Shown piece by piece: positions 1-6,702 of a stretch of 7,392 nucleotides of DNA. Under the pieces are notes generated by a model, which was not told where the DNA came from, made no database searches, and worked only from the letters and a program-made list of their open reading frames with translations. The DNA is from an uncultured Bacteroidales bacterium (GTDB lineage: Bacteria; Bacteroidota; Bacteroidia; Bacteroidales; UBA932): positions 1 through 7,392 of the forward strand of contig CAKUSF010000106.1 of the NCBI GenBank assembly GCA_934678915.1, given 5' to 3'. How positions within the stretch are numbered: the first letter of the stretch is position 1; each line of letters begins with the position of its first letter. The translations under genes and the position numbers were made by a program.

Positions 1-10
1 AAACAACACA

Positions 11-41
11 CCCCCATATCGCCACTACAGCGGTCTGGGGG
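11..41. other. GC-rich hairpin in AT-rich intergenic DNA, possible terminator
   Basis: CCCCCA at 11-16 pairs with TGGGGG at 36-41. After one mismatch the pairing continues through ATCGC against GCGGT (one G-U pair), enclosing a loop near 23-29. The plus-strand flank is CTTATTCTCTC and the minus-strand flank is TGTGTTGTTT, so neither side has a clean U-run. It could end a plus-strand gene lying left of the window, or the minus-strand gene that stops at 204, although that stop is about 160 bases away. The rest of 1-203 is AT-rich and shows no other supportable feature. Confidence 0.35.
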
Positions 42-203
42 CTTATTCTCTCTAAAAGTAAGTGTCAAAAATGAGAATATACAAAATATTTTAAAGAAAA
101 CAACTATCTGAAACGATTTTTTATGTTGTTTTTGTTTATCTTATGCAAAATTCACGAAAAACAGCCTTCGAGAGTGCCAAAAAATCGCAAATTAGAACAG
201 AAA

Positions 204-722
204 TCACTTCGCCTCACGCGCTATCCGAAGAAGATTTCTTACTGCAATTTGAGCCTTGACGCTCGGTCTCAGTCCCAAAATGACAACGATGGCAGCCAGT
301 GCGAGACTTATCGGAATAGTGATTATACCTGGCATCCCGTGAAAACCGAATATTCCGAGAACAATGAACAACACAGCGGAAATAAGGACAATGACCACCT
401 TCCCTTTCCGGTTTTTGTTACCTTCTTTCAGACAAAGCGCATAACGACGGATTTCCTCCCCTTCAGAATTATGCCCCACAAGCCCTGCATCCTCTAGGCG
501 GCAGGAAATAGCTCGCCAACGCAAAGGCGTTGACCAATCCAGAAATAAGTCGCAGTCACCGGTCGTGTCTGGAATGCTATTCGGGGCTATTTCATTAGCC
601 CTCTTGACATCACCTAGTTTTGTCATCTCGGCCTTGATGCCTCCGAGCACTGTTCCAAACGGTTTTTCGCTCGTAAACAAAACCATTCCGGCATCCATCA
701 TTTGAACTTTTTTGTCAATCAT
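204..722 (-). CDS. Unrecognised small protein with two C-terminal membrane segments
   Basis: This encodes 172 residues from an ATG at 722 to a TGA at 204. I do not recognise the family. Residues 1-105 look soluble. Residues 66-100 (TPLRWRAISCRLEDAGLV, then a charged turn and the strand-like EEIRRYALCL) resemble the recognition helix and wing of a winged-helix fold, but this is only an impression. Two hydrophobic segments follow, at about 109-127 and 131-151, joined by a short FHGMPG turn. The tail RPSVKAQIAVRNLLRIAREAK is basic and amphipathic, suggesting that both ends lie in the cytoplasm. The reading frame extends upstream to a TTG at 755, but that codon sits inside the nqr terminator, so the ATG is preferred. 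In-frame ATGs at residues 8, 9 and 13 are alternatives. The gene follows nqrF on the same strand but is separated by a terminator and has a promoter-like box just before its start, so it is probably its own unit. Confidence 0.7.
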   Translation of the reverse strand: MIDKKVQMMDAGMVLFTSEKPFGTVLGGIKAEMTKLGDVKRANEIAPNSIPDTTGDCDLFLDWSTPLRWRAISCRLEDAGLVGHNSEGEEIRRYALCLKEGNKNRKGKVVIVLISAVLFIVLGIFGFHGMPGIITIPISLALAAIVVILGLRPSVKAQIAVRNLLRIAREAK

Positions 723-726
723 GGCA

Positions 727-756
727 CAAATGTACAAAAAAAAGGACTGACCCAAA
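727..756 (-). promoter_or_regulatory. Bacteroides-type promoter candidate for the 172-residue membrane protein
   Basis: On the minus strand TACATTTG (734 to 727) matches the Bacteroidota -7 consensus TAnnTTTG exactly. TTTG at 756 to 753 lies 18 bases upstream, close to the usual 19-21 spacing of the -33 element. The -7 box ends only four bases before the ATG at 722, so the transcript would be leaderless or nearly so. The -33 candidate falls in the loop of the nqr terminator. The match is by eye and the consensus is short. Confidence 0.5.
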
Positions 757-767
757 CGGGTCAGTCC
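736..767 (-). terminator. Intrinsic terminator of the nqr operon
   Basis: A perfect 10-base-pair inverted repeat (GGACTGACCC at 744-753 and GGGTCAGTCC at 758-767) encloses a four-base loop. On the minus strand it is followed directly by eight U residues (the A-run at 736-743). It begins 20 bases past the nqrF stop codon, as expected for Rho-independent termination of the leftward nqr transcript. On the plus strand there is no matching U-run, so it should act in one direction only. Confidence 0.93.
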
Positions 768-787
768 AACATATTATCACATCTCTA

Positions 788-2056
788 TTACGAGAAGTTA
801 TCGTAAAGAATGCTCTCTGGCTGCACTCCGAGACTGTCAAGCAGCTTGTTCACTGAAGCGACCATCATTGGAGGACCGCACATGAAGTACTTGATGTCTT
901 CCGGAGCATCGTGATCCTTAAGATATGTCTCGTACATCACATTGTGAACGAAACCGGCTGTGTACTTGACTCCAGCTGCATCTGCCGCAGGATCCGGACG
1001 GTCAAGAGCAAGATGGAAGTGGAAGTTAGGGAATTCCTTCTCGATCTCAGCGTAGTCCTCAAGGTAGAATGCCTCGACAAGGCTGCGGGCTCCATAGAAG
1101 AAGTGAACCTCACGCTTGGTCTTGAGAGTCTTGAATAGATGCATGATGTGGCTGCGGAGAGGAGCCATACCGGCACCACCACCAACGAAGATATATTCCT
1201 GAGAATCCGGATCATTCTTCGGAAGAAGGAACTCTCCGAACGGACCGGAGATCCAAACCTTGTCGCCCGGTTTGCGGGTGAAGACGTAGGATGAGCCGAC
1301 TCCCGGAGGAACAGGCAGCATCTTGAACACTCCCTTAGGCTGACTCCTGTCAAACGGAGGAGTAGCGATACGGACGTTCAGTTTGATGATGTCACCTTCG
1401 GCAGGATAAGAGGCCATTGAGTAGGCTCTTACAGTAGGCACTTCGTTCTTAGCCTTGATGCCGAAGAATCCGTACTTCTCCCAATCCGCCTTGTAGATGT
1501 CGTCAACATCGATAGTTGAGAAATCAAGGTCGTAAGCAGGGATGTCGATCTGGATGTACTCACCGGACTTGAAGTCGAGATGAACTCCCTCAGGAAGCTT
1601 CACGGTGAACTCCTTGATGAAGGTGGCCACGTTCTTGTTGGAAATAACCTCACACTCAAGTTTCTGCACGCTGAGTGTTGACTCAGGAACCTGAATCTTG
1701 ATATTCTCTTTGATCTTTACCTGACAACCGAGCCTGTAGCCTTCCTTGATCTGCTTGCGGCTGAAGAAGCCGGTCTCGGTAGGAAGGATGGTTCCGCCAC
1801 CCTCAAGCACCTGAACCTTGCACTGGCCGCAATTGGCCTTTCCACCGCAGGCGGAAGGAAGGAAAATCTTTTGGTCAGCGAGAGTGTGGAGAAGATCGCT
1901 ACCCTGAGGGACGTCAAGAACCTTCTTCCCATCGTTGATGTCAATCTTGACAGTGCCGTCCGGGGTGAGTTTGATCTTGACATACAGAAGCAGGGCGACC
2001 AAAACAACGGTCACAACTACAATTGTGATGATTGCTGAAATTACTGTTGAAAACAT
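788..2056 (-). CDS. nqrF: Na+-translocating NADH:quinone reductase subunit F
   Basis: NqrF is the NADH-oxidising entry subunit: it takes hydride from NADH onto FAD and passes electrons to a 2Fe-2S cluster. The 422 residues comprise a single N-terminal membrane anchor (about 3-26), a plant-type ferredoxin domain (about 35-130), an FAD-binding domain and a C-terminal NADH-binding domain. Cluster ligands are C70, C76, C79 and C111, the same numbering as in Vibrio cholerae. R210-A-Y-S is the flavin motif, VGGGAGMAPLRSH (291-303) the nucleotide-binding loop and CGPPMM (393-398) the ferredoxin-reductase signature. The start is set at the ATG at 2056 because TGGAGG at 2065-2070 lies eight bases upstream. 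The TTG at 2071 that would add MEAET overlaps that ribosome-binding site. It is the last gene of the operon, 16 bases after nqrE, with a terminator just beyond its stop. Confidence 0.97.
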   Translation of the reverse strand: MFSTVISAIITIVVVTVVLVALLLYVKIKLTPDGTVKIDINDGKKVLDVPQGSDLLHTLADQKIFLPSACGGKANCGQCKVQVLEGGGTILPTETGFFSRKQIKEGYRLGCQVKIKENIKIQVPESTLSVQKLECEVISNKNVATFIKEFTVKLPEGVHLDFKSGEYIQIDIPAYDLDFSTIDVDDIYKADWEKYGFFGIKAKNEVPTVRAYSMASYPAEGDIIKLNVRIATPPFDRSQPKGVFKMLPVPPGVGSSYVFTRKPGDKVWISGPFGEFLLPKNDPDSQEYIFVGGGAGMAPLRSHIMHLFKTLKTKREVHFFYGARSLVEAFYLEDYAEIEKEFPNFHFHLALDRPDPAADAAGVKYTAGFVHNVMYETYLKDHDAPEDIKYFMCGPPMMVASVNKLLDSLGVQPESILYDNFS

Positions 2057-2064
2057 AGTCTCTG

Positions 2065-2070
2065 CCTCCA
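2065..2070 (-). promoter_or_regulatory. Shine-Dalgarno site deciding the nqrF start
   Basis: TGGAGG on the minus strand is separated by eight bases from the ATG at 2056. It places nqrF translation at MFSTV rather than at the in-frame TTG at 2071, which would lie within the site itself. Confidence 0.85.
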
Positions 2071-2072
2071 AA

Positions 2073-2669
2073 TTAGATTGTAAGTCCCATGAAAGTCATG
2101 AAGGCCATGGCCATCAGACCTACTGTGATAAATGTGATACCGATGCCTCTAAGTCCGGCAGGGACCTTTGAATAGGTCATCTTCTCTCTGATCGCGGCAA
2201 GTGTCACGATGGCAAGGAACCAACCGATTCCAGAGCCAAGTGAGTAAACCGTGGCCTCTCCGACATTCACGAAATCCTTGTTCTGCATGAAAAGCGAACC
2301 ACCCAAAATAGCGCAGTTCACAGCGATCAAAGGCAGATAGATTCCCAGTGATGAATATAGGGCCGGAGCGAATTTCTCAACGACCATCTCGACAAGCTGC
2401 GTGAACGCAGCGATGACAGCGATGAATATGATGAGGCTGAGGAAGCTCAGGTCCACACCCGGAATCAAAGCGTCAGGAGACAAGACATACCTGTAAAGAA
2501 GATAGTTGATCGGCAATGTCACAAGAAGAACGAAAATAACAGCGACACCAAGACCGGAAGCTGTCTTCACATTTTTCGATACCGCCAGGTATGAGCACAT
2601 ACCAAGGAAGTACGCGAAAATCATATTGTCAACGAATATTGACTTTACGAATAAGCTTAAATATTCCAT
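2073..2669 (-). CDS. nqrE: Na+-translocating NADH:quinone reductase subunit E
   Basis: NqrE is a polytopic membrane subunit. With NqrD it holds the intramembrane 2Fe-2S cluster that relays electrons from NqrF across the membrane to NqrC. It has 198 residues, the same length as the Vibrio protein, and about six hydrophobic helices. The cluster cysteines are C25 (in [10 protein letters not shown]) and C119 (in [12 protein letters not shown]), matching Vibrio C26 and C120. E94 in [10 protein letters not shown] corresponds to Vibrio E95, which has been linked to Na+ uptake. It is a paralogue of NqrD and of RnfA, but the surrounding nqr genes exclude an rnf operon. It starts at ATG 2669, 21 bases after nqrD. 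No Shine-Dalgarno site is evident, which is common in Bacteroidota. Confidence 0.97.
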   Translation of the reverse strand: MEYLSLFVKSIFVDNMIFAYFLGMCSYLAVSKNVKTASGLGVAVIFVLLVTLPINYLLYRYVLSPDALIPGVDLSFLSLIIFIAVIAAFTQLVEMVVEKFAPALYSSLGIYLPLIAVNCAILGGSLFMQNKDFVNVGEATVYSLGSGIGWFLAIVTLAAIREKMTYSKVPAGLRGIGITFITVGLMAMAFMTFMGLTI

Positions 2670-2690
2670 AATCAGTACTTGTCTTTGTCG

Positions 2691-3311
2691 TTATTTTTCC
2701 TGAAGATCCTTCTGGATGCTTCTCTGAATCCAGATGATGCAGCCGATAAGAATCAGCGCCATCGGAGGGAGAATCACCAGACCGTTGTTGACATAGCCGG
2801 CAGCGTAGAAGCTTTCCGGAATAATTCTCAGTCCGAACAGTGTGCCGGAGCCGAAAAGTTCACGGAAGAAGGCCACAACGATGAGGATAAGTCCGTAGCC
2901 AACACCGTTGGCGAGACCGTCAAGAAGGGAAGGGATCGGCTTGTTGCCGAGGGCGAACGCCTCGATACGTCCCATCACGATACAGTTGGTGATGATAAGG
3001 CCGATGTAAACCGACAGCTGTTTCTCAATACCATAGGCATAAGCCTTGAGCACCTGGTCAACGAGGATTACCATAAGGGCCACTACGACCAACTGGACGA
3101 TGATTCGTACACGGTTAGGAATCGTGTTCCTCATCATGGAGAGAACAAGACTGGAAAGTCCTGTGACTATGGTGACAGAAAGGGCCATGACAAGCGCTCC
3201 TTTCAGCTCGACTGTGACAGCGAGGGAGGAGCAGATACCCAGCACAAGGACAGTGATAGGATTGCCCTTGAAAATCGGGTTAAGAATCGTTTCTTTGAGT
3301 TCTTTGTTCAT
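2691..3311 (-). CDS. nqrD: Na+-translocating NADH:quinone reductase subunit D
   Basis: NqrD is the membrane partner of NqrE in an inverted-topology pair that shares one 2Fe-2S cluster. It has 206 residues and about six hydrophobic helices. The ligand cysteines are C27 (in LGICSSLAVT) and C110 (in GLIITNCIVMGR), matching Vibrio C29 and C112. D131 in SLLDGL corresponds by the same offset to Vibrio D133, implicated in Na+ handling. It begins with MNKELKETILNPIFKGNP, typical of the family. The start at 3311 is supported by AGGAGG at 3319-3324, seven bases upstream. It lies 17 bases after nqrC and 21 bases before nqrE. RnfE is the closest related family, excluded by the neighbours. Confidence 0.97.
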   Translation of the reverse strand: MNKELKETILNPIFKGNPITVLVLGICSSLAVTVELKGALVMALSVTIVTGLSSLVLSMMRNTIPNRVRIIVQLVVVALMVILVDQVLKAYAYGIEKQLSVYIGLIITNCIVMGRIEAFALGNKPIPSLLDGLANGVGYGLILIVVAFFRELFGSGTLFGLRIIPESFYAAGYVNNGLVILPPMALILIGCIIWIQRSIQKDLQEK

Positions 3312-3318
3312 ATTACTT

Positions 3319-3324
3319 CCTCCT
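3319..3324 (-). promoter_or_regulatory. Strong Shine-Dalgarno site of nqrD
   Basis: AGGAGG on the minus strand lies seven bases before the nqrD ATG, in the 17-base nqrC-nqrD gap. It is the strongest ribosome-binding site in the operon. Comparable but weaker sites precede nqrF and nqrB, and none is clear before nqrA or nqrE. Confidence 0.85.
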
Positions 3325-3328
3325 TAGA

Positions 3329-4177
3329 TTATTCTGTTACAGTAGAATCAGCGCAGCAGCCAGACTCAGAAGCACCTTTGCAGCATGGCTTTGAGCCATC
3401 ACATTCGCCACCTTTGCCACCACAGCACTCATGCGCAGGAGCAGCAGAGGAAAGGAACGGAACATAAGCCTTAAGCCAAAAAGCGATGGCCTCACCAAGT
3501 CCCTTGCTGGTCATGGTCGCACCGGTGATGGCATCAACTGAACTCTCAGGATCAGTAGCAGTACCGACCTTTACGACACTAAACACCGGATCACCTGTAA
3601 GGTTAACCTTCTTGCCGATAAACTCTGCCCTGAAAGAAGGATCGTCCTTGATCTTGGCTCCAAGACCAGGAGTCTCGCTCTCATGGTCGAAATAAGCACC
3701 GACGATTGTCTGAAGGTCCTCATCGAGAGCGATGTAGCCCCAGATTGGTCCCCAAAGACCGGCACCGTATGCAGGAACGACAGTCACAGCCTTACCGTCC
3801 TTGTTGAAAACATAGACAGGAAGGTCAGCGTTCTTGCCGTTCTTGATGTTCTTGTTCTGGGCCTTGAGGCCGTCCTGAAGCTCGATGTTCTTGACATCGG
3901 TGCTGAGGTCACGGACCTTCTTGCCATCGAGATCGATGGTGAAAGCTTCCTTGATGTTCTGTGAATATGCTTCCAGAACCTTGTCATTACCCATCGCGCT
4001 GCATTCGTCCTTTGTGTAGAACTGCGCCGCGGTCAGCATCTGGCTGATGGTCTCAGCCTTGACATTAGCGTCCTGCTTTGGTTTGAGCGCCATAGCCACG
4101 AAGGCAAGAATCGCCGCTACAAGGGCCACGACAACTGTCGTGTAGATTACTGTATATGCGTTACCGTTAGTATTCAT
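3329..4177 (-). CDS. nqrC: Na+-translocating NADH:quinone reductase subunit C with a Cys-rich C-terminal tail
   Basis: NqrC carries a covalently bound FMN on the periplasmic side and passes electrons from the NqrD/E cluster towards NqrB. The 282 residues comprise one N-terminal membrane helix (about 8-31) and a periplasmic FMN-binding domain. Family motifs include GAGLWGPIWGYIALD (138-152), H165-E-S-E-T-P-G-L-G and DAITGATMTS (215-224). In the last, T221 is the predicted flavinylation site for ApbE, equivalent to Vibrio T225. The family-like part ends near AFWLKAYVPFL (232-242). About 40 further residues follow, with seven cysteines (C251, C252, C259, C265, C266, C274, C275), many glycines and an acidic end. 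This tail makes the protein longer than the roughly 257-residue Vibrio NqrC, and its role is unknown. The ATG at 4177 has AAGGA only two bases upstream, closer than usual. It follows nqrB by 12 bases. Confidence 0.95.
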   Translation of the reverse strand: MNTNGNAYTVIYTTVVVALVAAILAFVAMALKPKQDANVKAETISQMLTAAQFYTKDECSAMGNDKVLEAYSQNIKEAFTIDLDGKKVRDLSTDVKNIELQDGLKAQNKNIKNGKNADLPVYVFNKDGKAVTVVPAYGAGLWGPIWGYIALDEDLQTIVGAYFDHESETPGLGAKIKDDPSFRAEFIGKKVNLTGDPVFSVVKVGTATDPESSVDAITGATMTSKGLGEAIAFWLKAYVPFLSSAAPAHECCGGKGGECDGSKPCCKGASESGCCADSTVTE

Positions 4178-4189
4178 ATTCCTTGAAAA

Positions 4190-5332
4190 TTAAGCGATTG
4201 TAACCTTTTTTGCTCTTCTGCCCGTAGCGGCCGAAGTCACATAGTGGTCGATCAGAGGAGCGAATGTGTTCATGAGAAGGATGGCCAGCATCATACCCTC
4301 GGCGTAGCCAGGGTTGAACAGTCTGACAACCACGCAGAGAGCTCCGATAAGGAATCCATAGATCCACTTTCCGGTCTCAGTCTGAGCCGAGGTGACAGGA
4401 TCTGTCGCCATGAAGACAGTACCGAAAGCGAAACCTCCCATGACGAGCTGATAGTAGGCAGGAACGTCAGTGGCTCCGCAGACATTGCCGAGCCAGCCCA
4501 CAAGCAGAGCGCCGGCAACTGATGAAACCATGACCTTCCAGCTTGCGACACCGGTCCAGATGAGGATGACGGCACCGATAAGGATGGCGATCACTGAAGT
4601 CTCACCTACCGAGCCAGGAATGATTCCGGAGAACATGTCCCAGAAGCTGAATCCAGCGTTGTTGATTGCTTCAAGAGCGCCCTGACCTTCAGTCAGATAA
4701 GAAAGAGGTGTGGCACCAGAGATGGCGTCAGCACCGCAGCGAGGCGCTACCCAGACCTCTGATCCGGACATGGCGCTTGGGTAAGAGAAGAACAGGAAGG
4801 CGCGGCAGAGGAGAGCCGGGTTCAGGAAGTTCATTCCCGTGCCGCCGAACACTTCCTTGCCGAAGATGACAGCGAAAGCGACGGCAATCGCAAGCATCCA
4901 GAGCGGAACGTCCACAGGAACGATCAGAGGAATGAGCATTCCGGACACGAGGTAACCCTCGTTGACCTCCTCGCCCTTGATCTGGGCTGATGCGAACTCG
5001 ATTCCGAGACCGACTATGTAGGAAACGAGGTAGAGAGGGAGAACTTTGAGGAATCCCCAGAAGAACTGGTTCCAGAATCCCTGAAGGTCTCCGACAGCGA
5101 GGTTGTGCTGGTAGCCGACGTTCCACATGCCAAACAAAGCGGCAGGGACAACGGCCAGCACGACGATGATCATGATTCTCTTGATGTCGACAGCGTCCCT
5201 GACGTGAGCGCCTCTTGCGGTCACGGTCGCAGGAACACGAAGGAAGGTGTCAAAGGCATCCCATGTAGAATGCAGCCACCCCAACTTTCCGCCTTTTTCA
5301 AAAAGGCCTGGTTTTACTGTGTTTTCTTCCAT
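4190..5332 (-). CDS. nqrB: Na+-translocating NADH:quinone reductase subunit B
   Basis: NqrB is the largest membrane subunit. It carries a covalent FMN and riboflavin, forms much of the ubiquinone/menaquinone site and is thought to contain the Na+ path. It has 380 residues and about ten hydrophobic helices, somewhat shorter than the 415-residue Vibrio protein. The N-terminus has the family-typical FEKGGKLGWLHSTWDAFDTF and the ARGAHVRDAVDIKRIM segment. SGAT at 205-208 gives T208 as the flavinylated residue (Vibrio T236). NPALLCRAFLFFSYP (171-185) and FMATDPVTSAQTETGKWIYG (307-326) are highly characteristic. D362 in APLIDHYV probably corresponds to Vibrio D397, and E125 in VNEGYLVSG probably to E144. 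The start at ATG 5332 has AAAGGA eight bases upstream, overlapping the nqrA stop codon, which suggests translational coupling. Confidence 0.97.
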   Translation of the reverse strand: MEENTVKPGLFEKGGKLGWLHSTWDAFDTFLRVPATVTARGAHVRDAVDIKRIMIIVVLAVVPAALFGMWNVGYQHNLAVGDLQGFWNQFFWGFLKVLPLYLVSYIVGLGIEFASAQIKGEEVNEGYLVSGMLIPLIVPVDVPLWMLAIAVAFAVIFGKEVFGGTGMNFLNPALLCRAFLFFSYPSAMSGSEVWVAPRCGADAISGATPLSYLTEGQGALEAINNAGFSFWDMFSGIIPGSVGETSVIAILIGAVILIWTGVASWKVMVSSVAGALLVGWLGNVCGATDVPAYYQLVMGGFAFGTVFMATDPVTSAQTETGKWIYGFLIGALCVVVRLFNPGYAEGMMLAILLMNTFAPLIDHYVTSAATGRRAKKVTIA

Positions 5333-5340
5333 AGCGATAA

Positions 5341-5346
5341 TCCTTT
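5341..5346 (-). promoter_or_regulatory. nqrB ribosome-binding site overlapping the nqrA stop
   Basis: The nqrA TAA runs directly into AAAGGA on the minus strand (TAAAGGA), eight bases before the nqrB ATG. Ribosomes terminating on nqrA would therefore sit on the nqrB initiation site. Confidence 0.7.
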
Positions 5347-6688
5347 AAGCCATTTCCTTTATCATGAGGTCAATTCCCTTGCTGATGATAGCCTGGATGT
5401 CGTTCTTTGAAGGATCCACGAACTCGCAAAGGGCGAAGTCCTCAGGAAGAACCTCATAGATGCCAAACTGCTCCATCTTCTCGATGTCTCCCGCAAGGCA
5501 GGCCTTGATCAGATAGACAGGGAAAAGATCCATAGGGAGAACCTTTGAATATACATCTGAAACCACGAACGCACGCACACCACCGTGGGTGTTGGTGTCC
5601 ATGTTGTACTTCTTCTTAGGCAGAAGCCATGAGAAATAAGTCATCGAAGAGCTGAATTGGTTGAATCTAAACGGTTTCGCCCATCCAAGAACTTCTCTTT
5701 CACGGCCTTCCTTGATCAGTGTCACCTGATTGTCAAAGAAACCGAGGAATCCGTCCTCACCGACATTCTCACCGGAAAGCACGTCTCCACTGATGAAACG
5801 TGTTTCTACACTATTGTCATAATAGCCCTTGAGAGCCTTGATTGGCATTCCAGGAAGGGTCACAACGTAAGATGCGTCTTTGGCCACAGGACCGGTGACG
5901 GCCACCTTGCGGGTAAGATCCAACTTGCCTGTCTTGAAGAATTTGCCGATGGCAGCGAGAGCAAGAAGAGACAATGTCCAGACAGTCTCGCCTTTCTTGA
6001 TTGGAGAGATGTGGCTGATCTGGACGCCCACATTGCCGGCAGGATGTTTCTTTCCATTGACAGTGTGAACTGTAGCATCAGTGAGTTTGGCAAAAGCAGA
6101 GGTCTCGCTGTTCACGCAGACATGCACTTTGGCAAGCTTGGACACTGCGGAAACACCTGCTTGGATGGCAGCGACCTCATCCTTAAAGGCAAACTCTGCA
6201 TCAGCAGCAAGAGGGGCTGTCGAGAAAGCAGACACGAAAATAGCCTTAGGTGTCAAAGCCGGGTCAGCGATGATTCCATAAGGCCTCTGAATGAAGAATG
6301 GCCACAAGCCGCTCTTGAGGAGACATTCCTTAACCTCATCAGCCTTAAGGCTGTTAGGGTTCTTTGCTCCGAAATCAACGGTCTCATTGGATCCGTCAGC
6401 CTTCACGAGCACAGCAAGGAGTTTCCTCTTCTCACCTCTTACAATCTCAGTGACCGTTCCACTTATCGGAGAGGTCACGAGAATGTCTAGGTGCTGCTTG
6501 TCTGCCAAAACAGGGGATCCTGCCAAAACCTTGTCACCTTCTTTCACGAGAAGTCTTGGGGAAAAGCCCTTGAAATCCGTTGGTTTGATGGCAACCACGT
6601 CAGGCACGATCGTCTTCTTTGCTTCTAGGGCCGCCGCTCCGCCAATCGGAATGTTCAGGCCCTTTTTCAAATCGATGATGTTTGACAT
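5345..6688 (-). CDS. nqrA: Na+-translocating NADH:quinone reductase subunit A
   Basis: NqrA is the peripheral cytoplasmic subunit without membrane helices. It packs against NqrB and has been implicated in quinone binding. The 447 residues are essentially the same length as Vibrio NqrA (446). The N-terminus, IDLKKGLNIPIGG, is typical. A biotinyl/lipoyl-like barrel-sandwich fold covers about 40-100 (LLVKEGDKVLAGSPVL and SPISGTVTEIVRGEKRKL), as also found in RnfC. FIQRPYGIIADPALTPKAIF (132-151) followed by SAFSTAPLAAD is a family signature. The C-terminal part, KKKYNMDTNTHGGVRAFVVS and VLPMDLFPVYLIKACLAGD, is also characteristic. It is the first gene of the operon, starting at ATG 6688 about 40 bases after the predicted transcription start, without a visible Shine-Dalgarno site. 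It ends 12 bases before nqrB. Confidence 0.97.
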   Translation of the reverse strand: MSNIIDLKKGLNIPIGGAAALEAKKTIVPDVVAIKPTDFKGFSPRLLVKEGDKVLAGSPVLADKQHLDILVTSPISGTVTEIVRGEKRKLLAVLVKADGSNETVDFGAKNPNSLKADEVKECLLKSGLWPFFIQRPYGIIADPALTPKAIFVSAFSTAPLAADAEFAFKDEVAAIQAGVSAVSKLAKVHVCVNSETSAFAKLTDATVHTVNGKKHPAGNVGVQISHISPIKKGETVWTLSLLALAAIGKFFKTGKLDLTRKVAVTGPVAKDASYVVTLPGMPIKALKGYYDNSVETRFISGDVLSGENVGEDGFLGFFDNQVTLIKEGREREVLGWAKPFRFNQFSSSMTYFSWLLPKKKYNMDTNTHGGVRAFVVSDVYSKVLPMDLFPVYLIKACLAGDIEKMEQFGIYEVLPEDFALCEFVDPSKNDIQAIISKGIDLMIKEMA

Positions 6689-6702
6689 ATAATTAGTGTT
6701 GA

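Noticed and set aside
123..497. Plus-strand open frame of 124 codons
   Set aside because: Most of it is antisense to the 204-722 gene. Its only unique part is AT-rich intergenic sequence, and no ribosome-binding site is seen.
723..755. N-terminal extension (MGQSFFLYICA) of the 172-residue protein from a TTG at 755
   Set aside because: The codon lies inside the terminator hairpin and loop, and the extension translates the U-run as Phe-Phe-Leu. The ATG at 722 is the more credible start.
2057..2071. Five-residue extension of NqrF from a TTG at 2071
   Set aside because: That codon overlaps the TGGAGG ribosome-binding site. Starting at the ATG at 2056 gives cluster ligands numbered exactly as in Vibrio NqrF (70, 76, 79, 111).
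2679..3467. Long plus-strand open frame (262 codons) antisense to nqrD and the end of nqrC
   Set aside because: The product is highly polar and low in complexity (Asp, His and Glu rich), as expected from the reverse of hydrophobic membrane-protein codons. The minus-strand genes are unmistakable.
5657..6490. Long plus-strand open frame (277 codons) antisense to nqrA
   Set aside because: It lies entirely within nqrA, has no promoter or ribosome-binding site of its own, and its translation resembles no family I recognise.
2073..6688. An rnf operon instead of nqr
   Set aside because: NqrD/NqrE are paralogues of RnfE/RnfA and NqrB/NqrC of RnfD/RnfG. However, NqrA and a complete NqrF with ferredoxin, FAD and NADH domains are diagnostic of NQR, and no RnfB or RnfC is present.
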